A DNA stretch of 64,000 bases from Ophiura sarsii (lineage: Eukaryota > Echinodermata > Ophiuroidea > Amphilepidida > Ophiuridae), in contig CM069442.1 of NCBI GenBank assembly GCA_035610835.1, forward strand, positions 27,915,798-27,979,797. The letters are read 5' to 3'. Under the pieces are notes generated by a model. That model saw only the letters and a program-made list of their open reading frames with translations. It searched no databases and was not told the origin of the DNA. The translations under genes were made by a program, and so were the position numbers. Shown here in pieces: positions 12,474-24,245 of the stretch (positions are counted from its first letter, which is position 1; every line of letters begins with the position of its first letter).

Positions 12474-13041
12474 TACAGTCATAAAAAAGTAACTATACAG
12501 GTAATAAATAGGCTTCTAATTCTACAAATATATATCCTACCTAAAAATATTAAATTATAAAGTTGTTGAGAAATTCATCTTCTTTAATATGAAATATTGC
12601 ACGCTAGGATCGGATGATTATTGAGGAAGTGACACTCCAAAATGTAAGGTGGGGTCTGATTTTCATTTTCACATTTTTATTTTCTACACGCGGACCCATC
12701 TACAGGTATACGTACCTTATCGATTACCGATAGTGCAATTGGGGGATGCATTCGCAGGTTGGACAGTCAGCCGTATTGTTCCGATGGATCAATACGCCAC
12801 ACACACTCTACCTGTCATACCCTCCCCGTGTTGAAATGTGAAAATGTAATTGTGACTTTACCTTACATTTTGGATTGTCACTTCTTTAATATTCAACCGA
12901 TCCTAGCGTGCAATATCTCATATTAAAGACGATAAATTTCTCAACAACTTTATAATTTAATATTTTTAGATAGGATATATATATATTTAGAGTTAAAAGT
13001 CAATTAATTACCTGTATAGTTATTTTTTTTGCTGACTGTAT
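12474..13041. repeat. Long-armed MITE, family C (copy 1)
   Basis: The ends share TACAGTCA and AGTAACTATACAGGTAAT in inverted order. Arms of about 180-190 bases pair, including 'tattgcacgctaggatcgg' at left against 'ccgatcctagcgtgcaata' at right. The central loop contains a conserved 'gcaattgggggatgca' and 'gttccgatggatcaatacg' segment. The second copy is at 20774-21314. Confidence 0.85.
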
Positions 13042-13830
13042 GAGTAACCCATGTTAGTACCTCACGTAATGTACAAGGCCCATTTGCCAAACTATTTTGT
13101 TGCTATTTGTAATATTGAAGACAGCGTGATGACATCGCCCCTAGGCCCATCCAATGCAAGGGGTTCAATAGGCCTCAAGCCAATCTTATTTGTTCACCAC
13201 ACGGCGGCGGGTCTTGCTTGCTCGAGAAATCCATTTTCAATTGCTTGATTGCAGCAAGGTTGTAAATGGCAATGTTTATTGGGCTTTTACTGTATGTGTT
13301 GATGTTACATTGTGGGGCACGGCACTTAAAAATGTTCATTTAAAAATTGGGATTTGCAGTGGTAATTTGTAATTTGCCAGTAATATATTGTTTCACGTTT
13401 AGTGAATATTTGCCTGTACAATTTTTTTAAATCTTGCAGATCTGTTTAGTGTTTTTCATATATACATAAAGAAAATATGTGAACAATATTTTAGTGTAAA
13501 ATGTAATAAGTGTGCTTCTAAAATGTACTATAAGCAGAGTGCTTTATAGGGGAAACACAATGAGAGATTGAGTGAATGGGAAAGAAAATGGGATAGCTTT
13601 CTTATTTTAGTTTTAGAAAGTGTTCATGTATGCATTATAAATGTTGCCAAACATCAACAGTGGATTCGGTAGATAAGTTTAGATGGGGATCAAATTGTTT
13701 CCATTCTAATTTAAGGCGGTCTATTTTCCATAAAATACATTGCCTTAAATAAATAGATGAATAAAGAAAAAGACACCATTTCTACTCAATAATTTTCATT
13801 TTTCACAAGCCCCACTATTTTCACCAAAGA
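13042..13830. other. No recognised gene
   Basis: AT-rich with several short frames and no splice-flanked coding segment. No clear repeat family was identified. Confidence 0.45.
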
Positions 13831-14172
13831 TAAAGGGACATTGGGAGATTGCAGAGAAAAATGAAATTGGGAAAAAATTAATTGTTTCAATAGATGAGGT
13901 ACGTAGGAACCCAGAAATGTAGTAATTTATAGGAAAAGGGTTGAATGATGGCGCTAGATAGAAATTCGGTTGAAGCAATTTATGTGGCGAGTGGTGCTGA
14001 TAATTTTGATGTAATCTACATCGAAATGACCAAATCGTGAAATTTTACACGATAGACGACGAATTAAGGTAAACGGTTTCACATGGTAGTTGGTATATGC
14101 CCAAGTATTATATAGATTTCCAAGAATATAAGGGCGCACTCCAATACGTATCTCTAATTAATGCCCCTTTAA
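13831..14172. repeat. TTAAAGGGGCA-ended MITE, family E (copy 1)
   Basis: Begins TAAAGGGACATTGGGAGAT and ends ATCTCTAATTAATGCCCCTTTAA, imperfect inverted ends. Conserved interior: 'gaatgatggcgctaga', 'gtggtgctgataattttgatg', 'gaattaaggtaaacggtttca', 'agggcgcactcc'. Truncated relatives are at 58050-58302 and 61110-61374. Confidence 0.8.
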
Positions 14173-14544
14173 TCTACAACAGAATGATAGTAGTATCATG
14201 CGCTTATCAATAGCTGTGGATAATCTCATCTTTGACGCTATTAGGGATAGATCTAGTGTAAACCAGTTCCCCTTTATTCATGGTTTCTCGAGACTGGATT
14301 GTATGAGTCCTTTCTTGCAACCTTAGGCTATAGTAAATATTGTGCCATCCGAAAAAGATTTGTCATGACACAGTCTTACAAATGGCATTTCTTGAAATAT
14401 GTAAAAGTTTGTAGATAGTGGCCATCTCGTTTTTTCCTACCCTACATATACACGCATACATGTATAAACAAATACTGGATGGTTATTGTAAATTTATTTG
14501 AATTGCGAATTTCCCATGCTAGTGAAGCTATTGGTGAGGTCACC

Positions 14545-14792
14545 TTAACACTTTCCACACGACAAGCGTCTGCAGACGACATTCCAAAATGTCACAAAAT
14601 GTTTCAAAAATGTCAAAATAAATAAATTTCATTACCGTATTTAGAATCACCATGAGATATGCATTTGGATAAGTACAAACATGCCTAGTATTGGTTCAGT
14701 AATTCACAAGATAAGACTTTGAAAGTTGGGAACGGTTTCTGAAAGAATCTGTTTTATGATGGTAAAACTAATAGCCGCATGGAAAGTGTTAA
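14545..14792. repeat. TTAA-flanked MITE, family F (copy 1)
   Basis: TTAACACTTTCCA at left and TGGAAAGTGTTAA at right, with TTAA at both edges. The interior 'cacaaaatgtttcaaaaatg' and 'gtacaaacatgcctagtattggttcag' recurs in the 5' portion at 42995-43200. A right-end fragment occurs near 30225-30241. Just outside, 'tgaggtcacc' (14535-14544) and 'ggtgacctca' (14809-14818) are also inverted. Confidence 0.75.
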
Positions 14793-14819
14793 AGCGCTCA
14801 ATGGTCGCGGTGACCTCAT

Positions 14820-16060
14820 CTGAATTCTGAATCACCCTGGCTTTGCTTTTATTGATCTTTCTTGTTTACATGCCTCAATGCCTATTAGTGCGGAGACAAG
14901 TATTGACAACAATTAACACATCAACGCTGTAGTAATAGGGTAACACACTAGCTGGCGAATCCCTTAAGGGAGAATATATAATGAGGTTATACCATAATAA
15001 GATTAAAGAGGAGTAATATAGCGCAATGCCTGCTTATACATTTGCAAGAGTTTTTAATTGTATGTAGAAAATGCATCAGTATTCAAAATTATGTTTTTTT
15101 TAATTAAGGAATTCTTTGTATTTCGAAGTAAATATTTGAGCGTTAGCATTATAACAATGTTTATCAAAATAAATACTTTGGGTTAGCATCATTTTGCTTG
15201 CTGGGTGTACAATTTGTTAATTTATTACTAAAGCAATATTTCCATGCTGTCCATTTTTTGTTTTGTTTTTTTAATGAAAACCAATTTTGCAGACTTGATT
15301 TATCAGATATTTGATTTTTCATTGACACTGACTTACACACTTACTACAATACCATTGTGTATTACGTTCGCTTTTAACCAAATATTTGCACAGTTTTCCT
15401 CCTTTATTTTAACATTCGGTACTGCGAAAATGGAATGCGCAAAGTTCATTTCAGTGGGAATGATTTGAATTCAACAGTAGCTCGCCCCAGTATTTATTTA
15501 CACACAGTGCAGCAACACCACTGAGCAGACGACATTTATTAAGATTGATCAACCCCACCGTGATAATATGGGTTAATAATACACCCACATACATCATTGC
15601 CAACTCTCCCTATATGTATGCACAGTAATTGTTATCCCAACAACTCCGTAGCAGCACATAAAAGGCTAATGTTTGGATTTGAAGGAAGAGGCTGCCTTGG
15701 CGAGACAAAGAGAGACAACCTGCGATACCGGAGACCACGCTTACTTGGTCGGGTCTTATCGTACTCGCGTCATCGACAACAGCCATCCTGAGTGAGAGGT
15801 GGTGTAGATTTGGGAGCTGGTGGGTGTATTTCTTATTGGGAGATAGCAAGTGTGGTGTGTTGGTAGTTGTGGCTGGCTGTATATCTGTTGTGATGGTAGG
15901 AGATGGGATAGCGATTTTGTGCCACAGCATCTTGTTTTGAATCCTAGAAGAGCTGAGAATTTGCTTAAATCCGCATTGTTATCGAATAGAAGGATATGTT
16001 TGATTCTGAGATTAAGACATACCACAACTATGGTAGTTTGTCATTGGATGTAAAGATTTG
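14820..16060. other. No recognised gene
   Basis: The sequence becomes less repeat-like after about 15480. Overlapping frames on both strands at 15597-16053 have no recognised domain. The region could be upstream sequence of the candidate first exon that follows. Confidence 0.4.
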
Positions 16061-16084
16061 TTCGTTGTAGAGAAGAGCTGTGAA

Positions 16085-16541
16085 TATAAATTGGCACGTT
16101 CATCATCGCACGCACACATTTTGTGAATTCGGGAAGAATTCACACTTGCCAAAAGATTTGTTTCATTACGTCATCGGATACGGAGATTGGTTTCAAACCA
16201 AGAAGAATCATTGATTGCCACAACTGCTGTTTCATCGTCTTTGTGTACTACAAATATACGCTGGAATCTGTGTTGAGCCGAGAATTTATTCTATTTGGAT
16301 TACTATTGTTTGCGTTTGTGTGATAAATTGATTGATTGAAGATGTGGTTATGTGGGATCTGTGCAAACACTTTGGATCTGTCATAACACGCCATGGTTAA
16401 AGCTAACACAAGGGCTGCCGGGTTAAGTGGCCGGTATCGGAATGATGAGTCTATCTCACATATTGTGTTTTAACAGCCTGGAATTGTGTGCAGTCACATA
16501 CATACTTTGGACTATAAGCTTAGCTGCTGGAACTGAGCCGG
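16085..16541 (+). other. Candidate first exon ending in a splice donor
   Basis: A non-repetitive stretch contains a TATAAATT (16085), a short ATG-initiated frame in good context (gccATGG, 16392-16472, 26 codons), and then a second frame from ATG at 16442. That second frame stays open to a good donor, CGG|GTAAGT, at 16541/16542 and ends in phase 1. The 33-residue peptide has a hydrophobic middle and could be a signal peptide, or the stretch could be an untranslated first exon of the EFA6 gene. Phase 1 does not join directly to the phase-0 start of the exon at 25311, so at least one exon would lie between. Only transcript data could confirm it. Confidence 0.3.
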
Positions 16542-17408
16542 GTAAGTTTTTCGTATTATGCATACATGGATGTGTGTGCACGCGTGCTCCAGCTCAATAG
16601 CAGAGGATTTGTATTTGTATCTTGTATGGATGGTGGGTTCATGTTGGGAAATTGGGACGGTCTATACTCCTTGCTATTTAGCTGCAGTAAGTGAATGCAA
16701 CATGGGTTAATATTTGTTCTCAGGACATTTTCTATAGTATAGGGTATGATCATGGTCGTACATACCGACTATGTGATTCTGTATGTTGAATAAGTAGTAG
16801 CTGTATATTTAGCGATATTCAATTTCTAAGCCAAGTATTCCGATCATTCTCCTTGCCATGTTATATTGTCAAATGCTGTATTTGTATATGTACTTCAATC
16901 ATAAAAAGCACATAGTATAGTGTGTTCCGTACTAAACTGGTACCAATTGTAACGCTTGTGTTTATCATTGTATGGAGGTAATGGGTGCCCAGGAAGAAAG
17001 TTGCCTCAAGCATATCTTGTGCTCATTGCATTTTTCATTTGCTCTTTAATCATATAGAGGTTTTGCGTTTGACGTAGTAACCCTAGGCATGGCGGTTACA
17101 TTCATTAGATAAATATGTACACCAAATTGTTATTGAGGACGGGTTTATGGACTAGTTTCAAACAACAACCCTTGAATAGACTACATGGTTATGGCGAAGA
17201 AAATAGGTTCAAATCTTGTGTTTGGAGTGAATTGATAAAATCATGTATAACTTCTATCAAACTATGCCCCTTGGTCGGGAAAGGGTAATGGAACATATTT
17301 TCTTGGCCTTGTGTAGTATGGTAAATGAAGAGAAATGAAAAGTGCTTTGTGTGAATCTGTGAATTTCAATTGAAGATCATTGCACCTATGTCAAACCTTC
17401 TGGTTGTA
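16542..17408. other. No recognised gene
   Basis: Follows the candidate splice donor. AT-rich, without clear repeat family or coding exon. Confidence 0.45.
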
Positions 17409-17612
17409 TAATACGATGGACATTTTCGCGCTACGTTTATTTTTGCGCTTTTCACACCAAAATCAGCAAGCGCGAAAATAAAAATGCGGGAATATATTCA
17501 TTTTGTGTAGGTCTATGTTAAGAAAGCTCAAAATCGCAAAATAAAAACAAGCAAAATTGTTCAATGTGCAAAGCGGGAAAATTATACGAACAAAAATGTC
17601 TACTTTTACAGT
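17409..17612 (+). repeat. TACTGTAAA-ended MITE, family D (copy 3)
   Basis: Starts 'taatacgatggacattttcgcgctac' and ends 'gtctacttttacagt'. It shares 'gcgcgaaaataaaa', 'ttttgtgtaggtctatgtt' and 'caaagcgggaaaa' with copies 1 and 2. The left end is more diverged. Confidence 0.7.
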
Positions 17613-17863
17613 CGTCAAAGGTCACGTGTGCAATAATGTTACCATTTTGAATTTCTACACACTTTGCCATATTCAAATAAAAATTTGCTGTGTTATTTTA
17701 TGCACCTTTGTATAGACCTATACTACCTAGAGATGCATATTCACCTACTTCCACATAACAGTAAGTTAGTGTTGCCATCTTATGACCCCAAGGGCTTGGC
17801 ACCTATTTGATGCGGTCCACTGAGTTCCAATATGGGTAACTTTGATGACAAGAGCTAGAGCAG

Positions 17864-18175
17864 TTAAAGCAATAATATGTGATCTTTTTAAAAAAATTAT
17901 ATATATTTTTCTCGCTCTATGATGAAGATTGACTTATCAGGAAAGACTTTCATGGACTCCTAAATATATCTATACAGTATCTTCTGTGAAAAACCATCAC
18001 AGAACTTTACTAAGTGATAATGGAAATCTGCTTCCAATTTAAGGCATTTTTTAACATATTGTTTCGATTTTCATCATAAAGCATTCCGCACTATAATTGT
18101 GTTCACTTGCATTTAGAGGGGAAAAGTCAAAGATGGAGGGTGTTCCATAAAAGAGATGGTATATTATGCCCTTAA
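17864..18175. repeat. TTAA MITE related to the palindrome at 10320
   Basis: TTAAAGCAATAATATGTGATC at left, and the complement of GGTATATTATGCCCTTAA at right. Only the ends resemble the 10320-10700 element; the interior has diverged. Confidence 0.6.
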
Positions 18176-18644
18176 TCTGTCTATCAGCCAAGGTGGCAAA
18201 TTCTAACACACTGATTCTCTTTGATGATTGGTACCTTTAGATAAGGTACATGTGTGTAATTGGAAGAGGTATGCCATAAACTATTCCTGGCAAGAAAGCA
18301 ACATTTCCCTTTTAAAAAGATATGATTTCCCTCAAAATTATTAAGTATTTCTTTATTTTCAGAACTAAAATTTCCTTCTAAAATACTTAATTCTCCTGGC
18401 ATTTTATGATCAAACATGCGCAGACATAGCTTGATGTTTTAATAACCTTTTCCAGTAAGAATGGGCTCGATGTTTTTTCATTAGGATTAATCACATTATT
18501 TAGAAAAGCCAGACACTATGGATTCTACGAATGCATTTATTTATTGGAGTAGACCTAATGTTTATAAGTGGTGTTTCACACAAAATGTGTATGATTTGAT
18601 TGAATAATGAAGGTGTGTATTCACAGCTGGAATATTCATAATTT

Positions 18645-18745
18645 GAGTCGGAGTCCAGATGATCGTGCATCACGCTACGAGGGTCGCGCGTCATAAGGAA
18701 CATTTTTAGAGCCTATATGCTGTGCTTCTGTTGGATTTAGTTGGA
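18645..18745 (-). repeat. Fragment of tRNA-derived SINE (family S)
   Basis: GAGTCCAGATGATCGTGCATCACGCTACGAGGGTCGCGCG, followed by 'gagcctatatgctgtgcttctgttggattta', matches 52041-52170 in the fuller copy. The B-box half is missing here. Confidence 0.65.
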
Positions 18746-18917
18746 TTTGGCAGAGTTATAGAAACATGAAATAAAAATTCCCTTTAAAAGGAAAGGGGCG
18801 CTCAAATAAATAATAACAGTATAACCTTCAAGGGTATACCGGGGGTATAATATGGCTGGTGTTTTTATAACAGATGAGCAGTGATTAAGAAATGGAAGGG
18901 TGTTGGACTGTGGGAAG

Positions 18918-20174
18918 CAGGGTTCACAGTAGCTTCAAAATTATGTGGTCCAGTTGGACCCCCTATCCTGGCAATTCTCAGAATTATGGAGTCCAAACAG
19001 AATTTTTGGGAGTCCATGAAATAATGATAAATTCCCTAATTATGATAACTGTATCATGCCGCATGTGAATGATAGTTGCTTGCTACTCTCCTCAGTCTCC
19101 TGTTTTCTATACACATTTTGACATTGTGAAGGTAATGCAGTAAGTGTGACTGTTTACTGGGGATTACTGCATTACCTGTGACTGTACTAATTTTATGCCC
19201 ATCGTATTCCAGCCATCTGAATCGCTTCAACCAGTCTGAATTCCAAGCTTTATTGCACTTTTTCTTTTCTTGGCCCTTATTTTGATTGGGGTTTTTACCC
19301 CCCCCCCCCCCCCCCCCCGGGTTTATTTCATCCTCCATGGCAGCAGGATGCAGGCAGTACAACTACAATACAGTAGTGAGACGAAAACTTTTCCCAAGCA
19401 CATGCGCAACAGCGCAAGTCCTATGAGGCCACTCAAAGCGAGATCATATAACTTTTCAAGGAGGTTAAACGCACACAATATACTATATAAATTGACATAT
19501 CAAACAGAGTTTTGAACTAAAGATTATCAATAAAACGTTCATTACTGATTAACAATATACAATATTTATATTTATTAAAAAAACATACAGAAAACTTCAG
19601 AATTAAACAATCAAATTAATTGTTGTGCATTTGCCCTGAACGTACCACCCCTATTGCCAAATTGAACCGGTCCATGTCACCCTGTGCCGTGTCACAGGTC
19701 AACACTTATTATAATAATTGCAAATAATTTATCTCTTTTACCAACTGTAGAGTACTCGCAATTCCCGCACGTGCACAAACGTACATACATTTGTTTACGA
19801 ACAAGTATCTTACTCTTGTGGAGGAGACGATAATGTAATCGCGCTAGTTTGGTTGTACACATCCCCTGTCAGCTTCGCTGTGTGTCTGTGTATATGCACT
19901 GATTTGTTTTGATACTAAAACACTGCGCAAATGAGAAGTATTTGGGCATGTTGTTGACATTTTCGACGATTAAGCTTAGCAAATTTTGATGCAATTTCAG
20001 ATATTTGTAAACTGCGATGCATCGTGAATTCGAGATCGTATTTATAGTAAGATGAATAGCCTCAAGCTAGGGCGTCCAAGCAAGACGCAATAACACAGGA
20101 CATTTCAATATTATGGCGTCCAAATCAAAATGAGGGCGTCTATGACGCCCAAACGCAAGGTAGCGTGAACCCTG
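18918..20174. mobile_element. hAT-type non-autonomous transposon, 1257 bp
   Basis: Begins CAGGGTTCAC and ends GTGAACCCTG, flanked by identical 8-bp direct repeats GTGGGAAG (18910-18917 and 20175-20182). An 8-bp target duplication and CAGGG termini are the signature of hAT transposons. Subterminal 'ggcgtcca' or 'gagtcca' motifs recur near both ends. The interior contains a run of about 20 C (19299-19318) and no transposase frame, so the element must be mobilised in trans. Confidence 0.85.
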
Positions 20175-20773
20175 GTGGGAAGTGTTTTGGTATACGAATT
20201 CAAAAAAGTAGGATAAGGCCTACATAGTAATTTATGGTATAGCCTCGACACGTGGAAGGAAAGCAAAGCAATACATGCAGGTAGGAATATGGCCGGCGTC
20301 GGTAGCATGAACGATTCTTAGAAGTAAAGTTTTGCATTATTATAGACAAACATAAGCAATATAGATAGACTCTTGATTGTTGATGTATTTTTAACATGGC
20401 TATATCTGAGCCAGATGAGTTTCAAAGTAGGTCTATTTAGGGAAAATCAAGATTTTCAATAAAGTAAACTTGATTTTCATAAATGGTATTTTGATTGAAT
20501 GAAAATGTGTGTTTTTCAGACTGGAAAAATCATAACTATTTTTCCGGTTTCAAGATGAAATTGACAGGTATTGTCTGCGAGGTTATCTATAATAATGTCT
20601 TAATCCGAGGGGTATAAGTAACCAGTGTTTGCCTAAGTGTTGAACGCAGATGGATGACGTATTGTTCCAAATGTTCCATTAAGCACAAGCATCCGATGAT
20701 TATGAACATCCAATTGCTCTCCTTTATACTTTTAGAATGTTCCGATGTATCCATTTTCTTTGCTCATACAATA

Positions 20774-21314
20774 GATACAATCATGAAAAAAAGTAACTAT
20801 ACAGGTAATAAATGGGCTTCTAACTCTACAAATATATATCCTACCTAAAAATATTAGATTATAAAGTTGTTAAGAAATTCATCTTCTTCAATATGAGATA
20901 TTGCACGCTATGATCAGGTGATTATTGAGGAAATGACACTCCTAAATGTAAGGTGAAGTCCGATTTTCATTTTCTACATGCGGACCCATCTACGGGTACC
21001 TTATCGATTACCGGTAGTGCAATTGGGGGATGCATGCGCAGGTTGGACAGTCGGCCGTATTGTTCCGATGGATCAATACGCCACACACACCCTACCAGTC
21101 ATACTCTCCCCCGTGTTGAAATGTAAAATGTGAAAATTATATTGTGACTTTACCTTACATTTTAGATTGTCACTTCTTCAATATTCAACCGATCCTAGCG
21201 TGCAAGATAAATTTTTCAACAACTTTATGATTTGAAATTTTTAGGTAGGAAATATATTTTTAGAGTTAAACGTCCATTAATTACCTGTATAGTTACTTTT
21301 TTTGATGACTGTAG
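20774..21314. repeat. Long-armed MITE, family C (copy 2)
   Basis: Close relative of 12474-13041, with the same AGTAACTATACAGGTAAT ends, 'tattgcacgctatgatc' arm and central 'gcaattgggggatgca' and 'gttccgatggatcaatacg' block. The match is high enough to align by eye over most of its length. Confidence 0.85.
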
Positions 21315-21744
21315 ACATAGTTATTGCACATTTTGCCTGTTTTGCTGTGAAAAGGTTTGAGGACAATTTCTCCACCAGAAAGAATACAGTTAAAAAATGA
21401 ACAAATTAAGAAAAAGGGGGAAAAGGGTGTATTCAGAAGGTATACTTTGCAAAAAACAACCAATTATTTTTAAAAACATAGTCATAAAACACCAAATTAA
21501 AGCATGGATGTCAAGAAATATTTTGGTGGACGGTACTTCTTTGTAGATCGTATGCACTTAGTAATGCTATCCCCACAGAGGGTGTAGGTTTCAGCTAATT
21601 TTCATTACCCCTATAAGGATGTTTTTCCGCATTTCATTTACTACTGGCAGTATTGGCACTATAGTGTAGGGTTTCCAGTAATATTATACCGACCACTGGT
21701 TATAATGTAAGGTTCATTAGTCTGTATAGCTGATATCTATGGGC

Positions 21745-22608
21745 CTATAGTTTAATCAGTTCCAAATTGGCGAAAATATTCGTTTTTTATCTCTCCGCTC
21801 GTAAAAGTAATCCGAACGTACTTGCGCGATTAAGGCCACACACATGGTTTTAGCCTCATGCACGCATTACGCATATATGTGCTGGATTAAGGCATAGATA
21901 ATCGACACAGGGATGGTTAAGTGGGTGTTTTGTTTGAAGCTATGTGTGTTAAGGACCAAGGTCGCTCAACGCAAAAGCCGATGTAGCCTTTCACCCTGTC
22001 ATGAAATAACTTCTTAACATCCATAAATAATACGCCACTCTCGTTCCCAGATGCATGAAATCGTTAGGAATCGATTTCAAAAGAAGTGCTATTGTCCATC
22101 GCGCTCATCATGGGTTCGAGTTTACATGTAATAGAAAACTGGGTGAAATAAGTGTCTATAAACTTCACAAATAGCGTTACATCTATCGCATCGGTGAATG
22201 CGTGTATTAAATTGTTATGTTTCAAATATTAGAAGTATCTTAACTTTCACCGTTGCTTTTTTTATCAAACTAATTTTATGTATCCCGTTAGCTAGTATTA
22301 GATCTGTAGTTGCCGCAATAGACTATCAATACCCGTTCTGTTTACCAAGCTTTTCAAAAATGCTAGTCATACAGGTGTTTGCGAAACAGACATAAATCAG
22401 CTCCGCACAACATTTCAATAGAGATAATTGGGGACTTAACCATCCCTGTGTCGATCATCTATGATTAAGGCCACACATACACGGTTTTGGCCTGACTCGC
22501 CACATATGATGCACAGTGCGCTTGTTGCCTGCATGTGCGCCCACGGCCTTCTGTATTCATTCACTGATGTAATGAGGCTTGGCTAATTTGGAACTGATCA
22601 AACTATAG
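21745..22608. repeat. CTATAG-ended MITE, family B (copy 1), split by a nested element
   Basis: Outer ends: CTATAGTTTAATCAGTTCCA at 21745, and the complement of GAACTGATCAAACTATAG at 22591-22608. Family words include 'aattggcgaaaatattcg', 'cgcgattaaggcc', 'acaatgcgcttgttgcc' type and 'cttctgtattcattcactg'. The middle is interrupted at 21893-22462 by another element. Confidence 0.8.
21893..22462. mobile_element. Nested TIR element with 8-bp target duplication
   Basis: About 30-bp terminal inverted repeats: CATAGATAATCGACACAGGG, then ATGGTTAAGT; the right side differs at one position. GATTAAGG flanks both sides (21885-21892 and 22463-22470), an 8-bp duplication of family-B sequence, as expected for hAT-like insertion. 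No coding capacity. Confidence 0.75.
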
Positions 22609-23583
22609 ATAGACAGTATGCTATAACTTATTTATTTGTTTGCCATCTTTAAAAGGAAAACAATTCTTTTGGGTACGACATCTATAGATTTGTGATTTTG
22701 AATTCTTTTTACATCCAAATGAAATTCCATGAAATAACTTTGTACAATATTAATGCATCTATGCAGGCAAGAAAATGATGAGCCTTTTAACGTTCATCCT
22801 TTTAGCCAATTTCAATTTGTCCTCTAACTATGGGGTAAATCATATTATTTTGTAGTTTATATAAGTGTTTTCTTAAAAGCTCTCTATGCATGATGTCTGC
22901 ATCCATTTCATAGAAAAAGCGCTCGATTTGTCTCAAACATGGATGGATGTATACACAGGACCTTTTTTTTAATACATGTTATGCCACTTCTGTAAATGTC
23001 TGAAGAAAACACACTGATGTGAAAATGTCATGCTCTACTGTAGACCATAAAGTTGACTTTATTTTAAAATATATTGATCTTTTTATCGCCAAGCTTAGTG
23101 TTTTTGCTGCAACCAGTAAGGCCTGTATATGGATGTTACTGACATAAAATCTACATTGTGCATCCATTTATTTGCTGGTTCATCCATCTGATCATCCTTG
23201 TTTCAGGCTGACTTTTTATCAACTTCATCCAACCAACCGGTCTGAGAACGAACTGACCGACCACTGACCAATCGGCAAAATAAATTCTTTGAAAATTAAC
23301 TTTTTCCTTGATGGGTTAAACATTTTTCTTTTTGCTCACTAGATATAGGTAGTTGAAGGGAAACATGATCTGACTGTTTATCGGGTTTTCCCCCAAGATT
23401 TTCAATGAAGATTGAATTTCTATAGAATAGAAGTCAGTGATGATGCCAGGGATGATACATGTACAATATATATAACTAGGCGGTCACCCGGGTTTGGCGG
23501 TTCTCGGGTTTGTAGCTACTTCCCTGGATGGATGGGGATTGTGGATGATTAATTACTGCACTTTTGCTGTTCCACCACACTTA
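22609..23583. other. No recognised gene
   Basis: AT-rich, with no clear repeat or splice-flanked coding exon. A short stretch near 23230-23270 has 'ccgaccactgacc' repeats. Confidence 0.45.
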
Positions 23584-24245
23584 CAATCGACAGAACTTAA
23601 AAATTCGACCCCTAGATGACCTTTGACCCCGGACGACCCAAGAAAAGCAAAGGCGTTTTATTTTTTCCACGCTCGACTCGCATTCGGGCTTCCCGTCCCC
23701 GAGTTTAAGCCTGATCGGACAAACTTTGAAAATTCGACCCTTAGACGACCTTTGACCCGGACGACCCAAGAAAAGCAAAGCCGTTTTATTTTTTCCACGC
23801 TCGACTCGTATTCAGGCTTCCCGTCACCGAGTTTCAGCCCGATCGGACAAACTTTGAAAATTCGACCCCTAGACGACCTTTGACCCCGGAAGACCCGACA
23901 AACGCTAACCCGTTTTATTTTTGCCACGCTCGCCTCGCATCGAGCATTGTGATCACCGAGTTTAAGTACGATCCGACCAACTTCAAAAAGTTGACCCCTA
24001 GATGACCTTTGACCTCGTATGCTCCATTCCATGCTCGACTCGCATTCAGGCTTCCCGTCCCCGAGTTTAAGCCCGATCGGACAAACTTTGAAAATTCGAC
24101 CCTTAGACGACCTTTGACCCCGGATGACCCAAGAAAAGCAAAGCCGTCTTATTTTTTCCACGCTCGACTTGTATTCGGGCTTCCGGTCACCGAGTTTAAG
24201 CCCGATCGGACAAACTTTGAAAATTCGACCCCTAGACGACGCGCA
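23584..24245. repeat. 129-bp minisatellite, about five units
   Basis: The word 'gatcggacaaactttgaaaattcgacc' starts near 23713, 23841, 23970 (diverged), 24075 and 24204, giving spacings of 128, 129, 105 and 129. Each unit includes a '(t/c)gacctttgaccc' motif, 'aagaaaagcaaa' and 'ccacgctcgactcg'. Since 129 is a multiple of three, long frames stay open on both strands (for example 201 codons, 23658-24263, minus strand). These look like a by-product and not a gene. The third unit is diverged and one unit is shortened. Confidence 0.85.

Noticed and set aside
15610..15930. 106-codon minus-strand frame
   Set aside because: No recognised domain, overlapping frames on both strands, and no splice or start context.
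19299..19318. Poly-C tract as a functional signal
   Set aside because: Homopolymer runs of this length are error-prone in assemblies and lie inside a hAT-type element; no supporting context.
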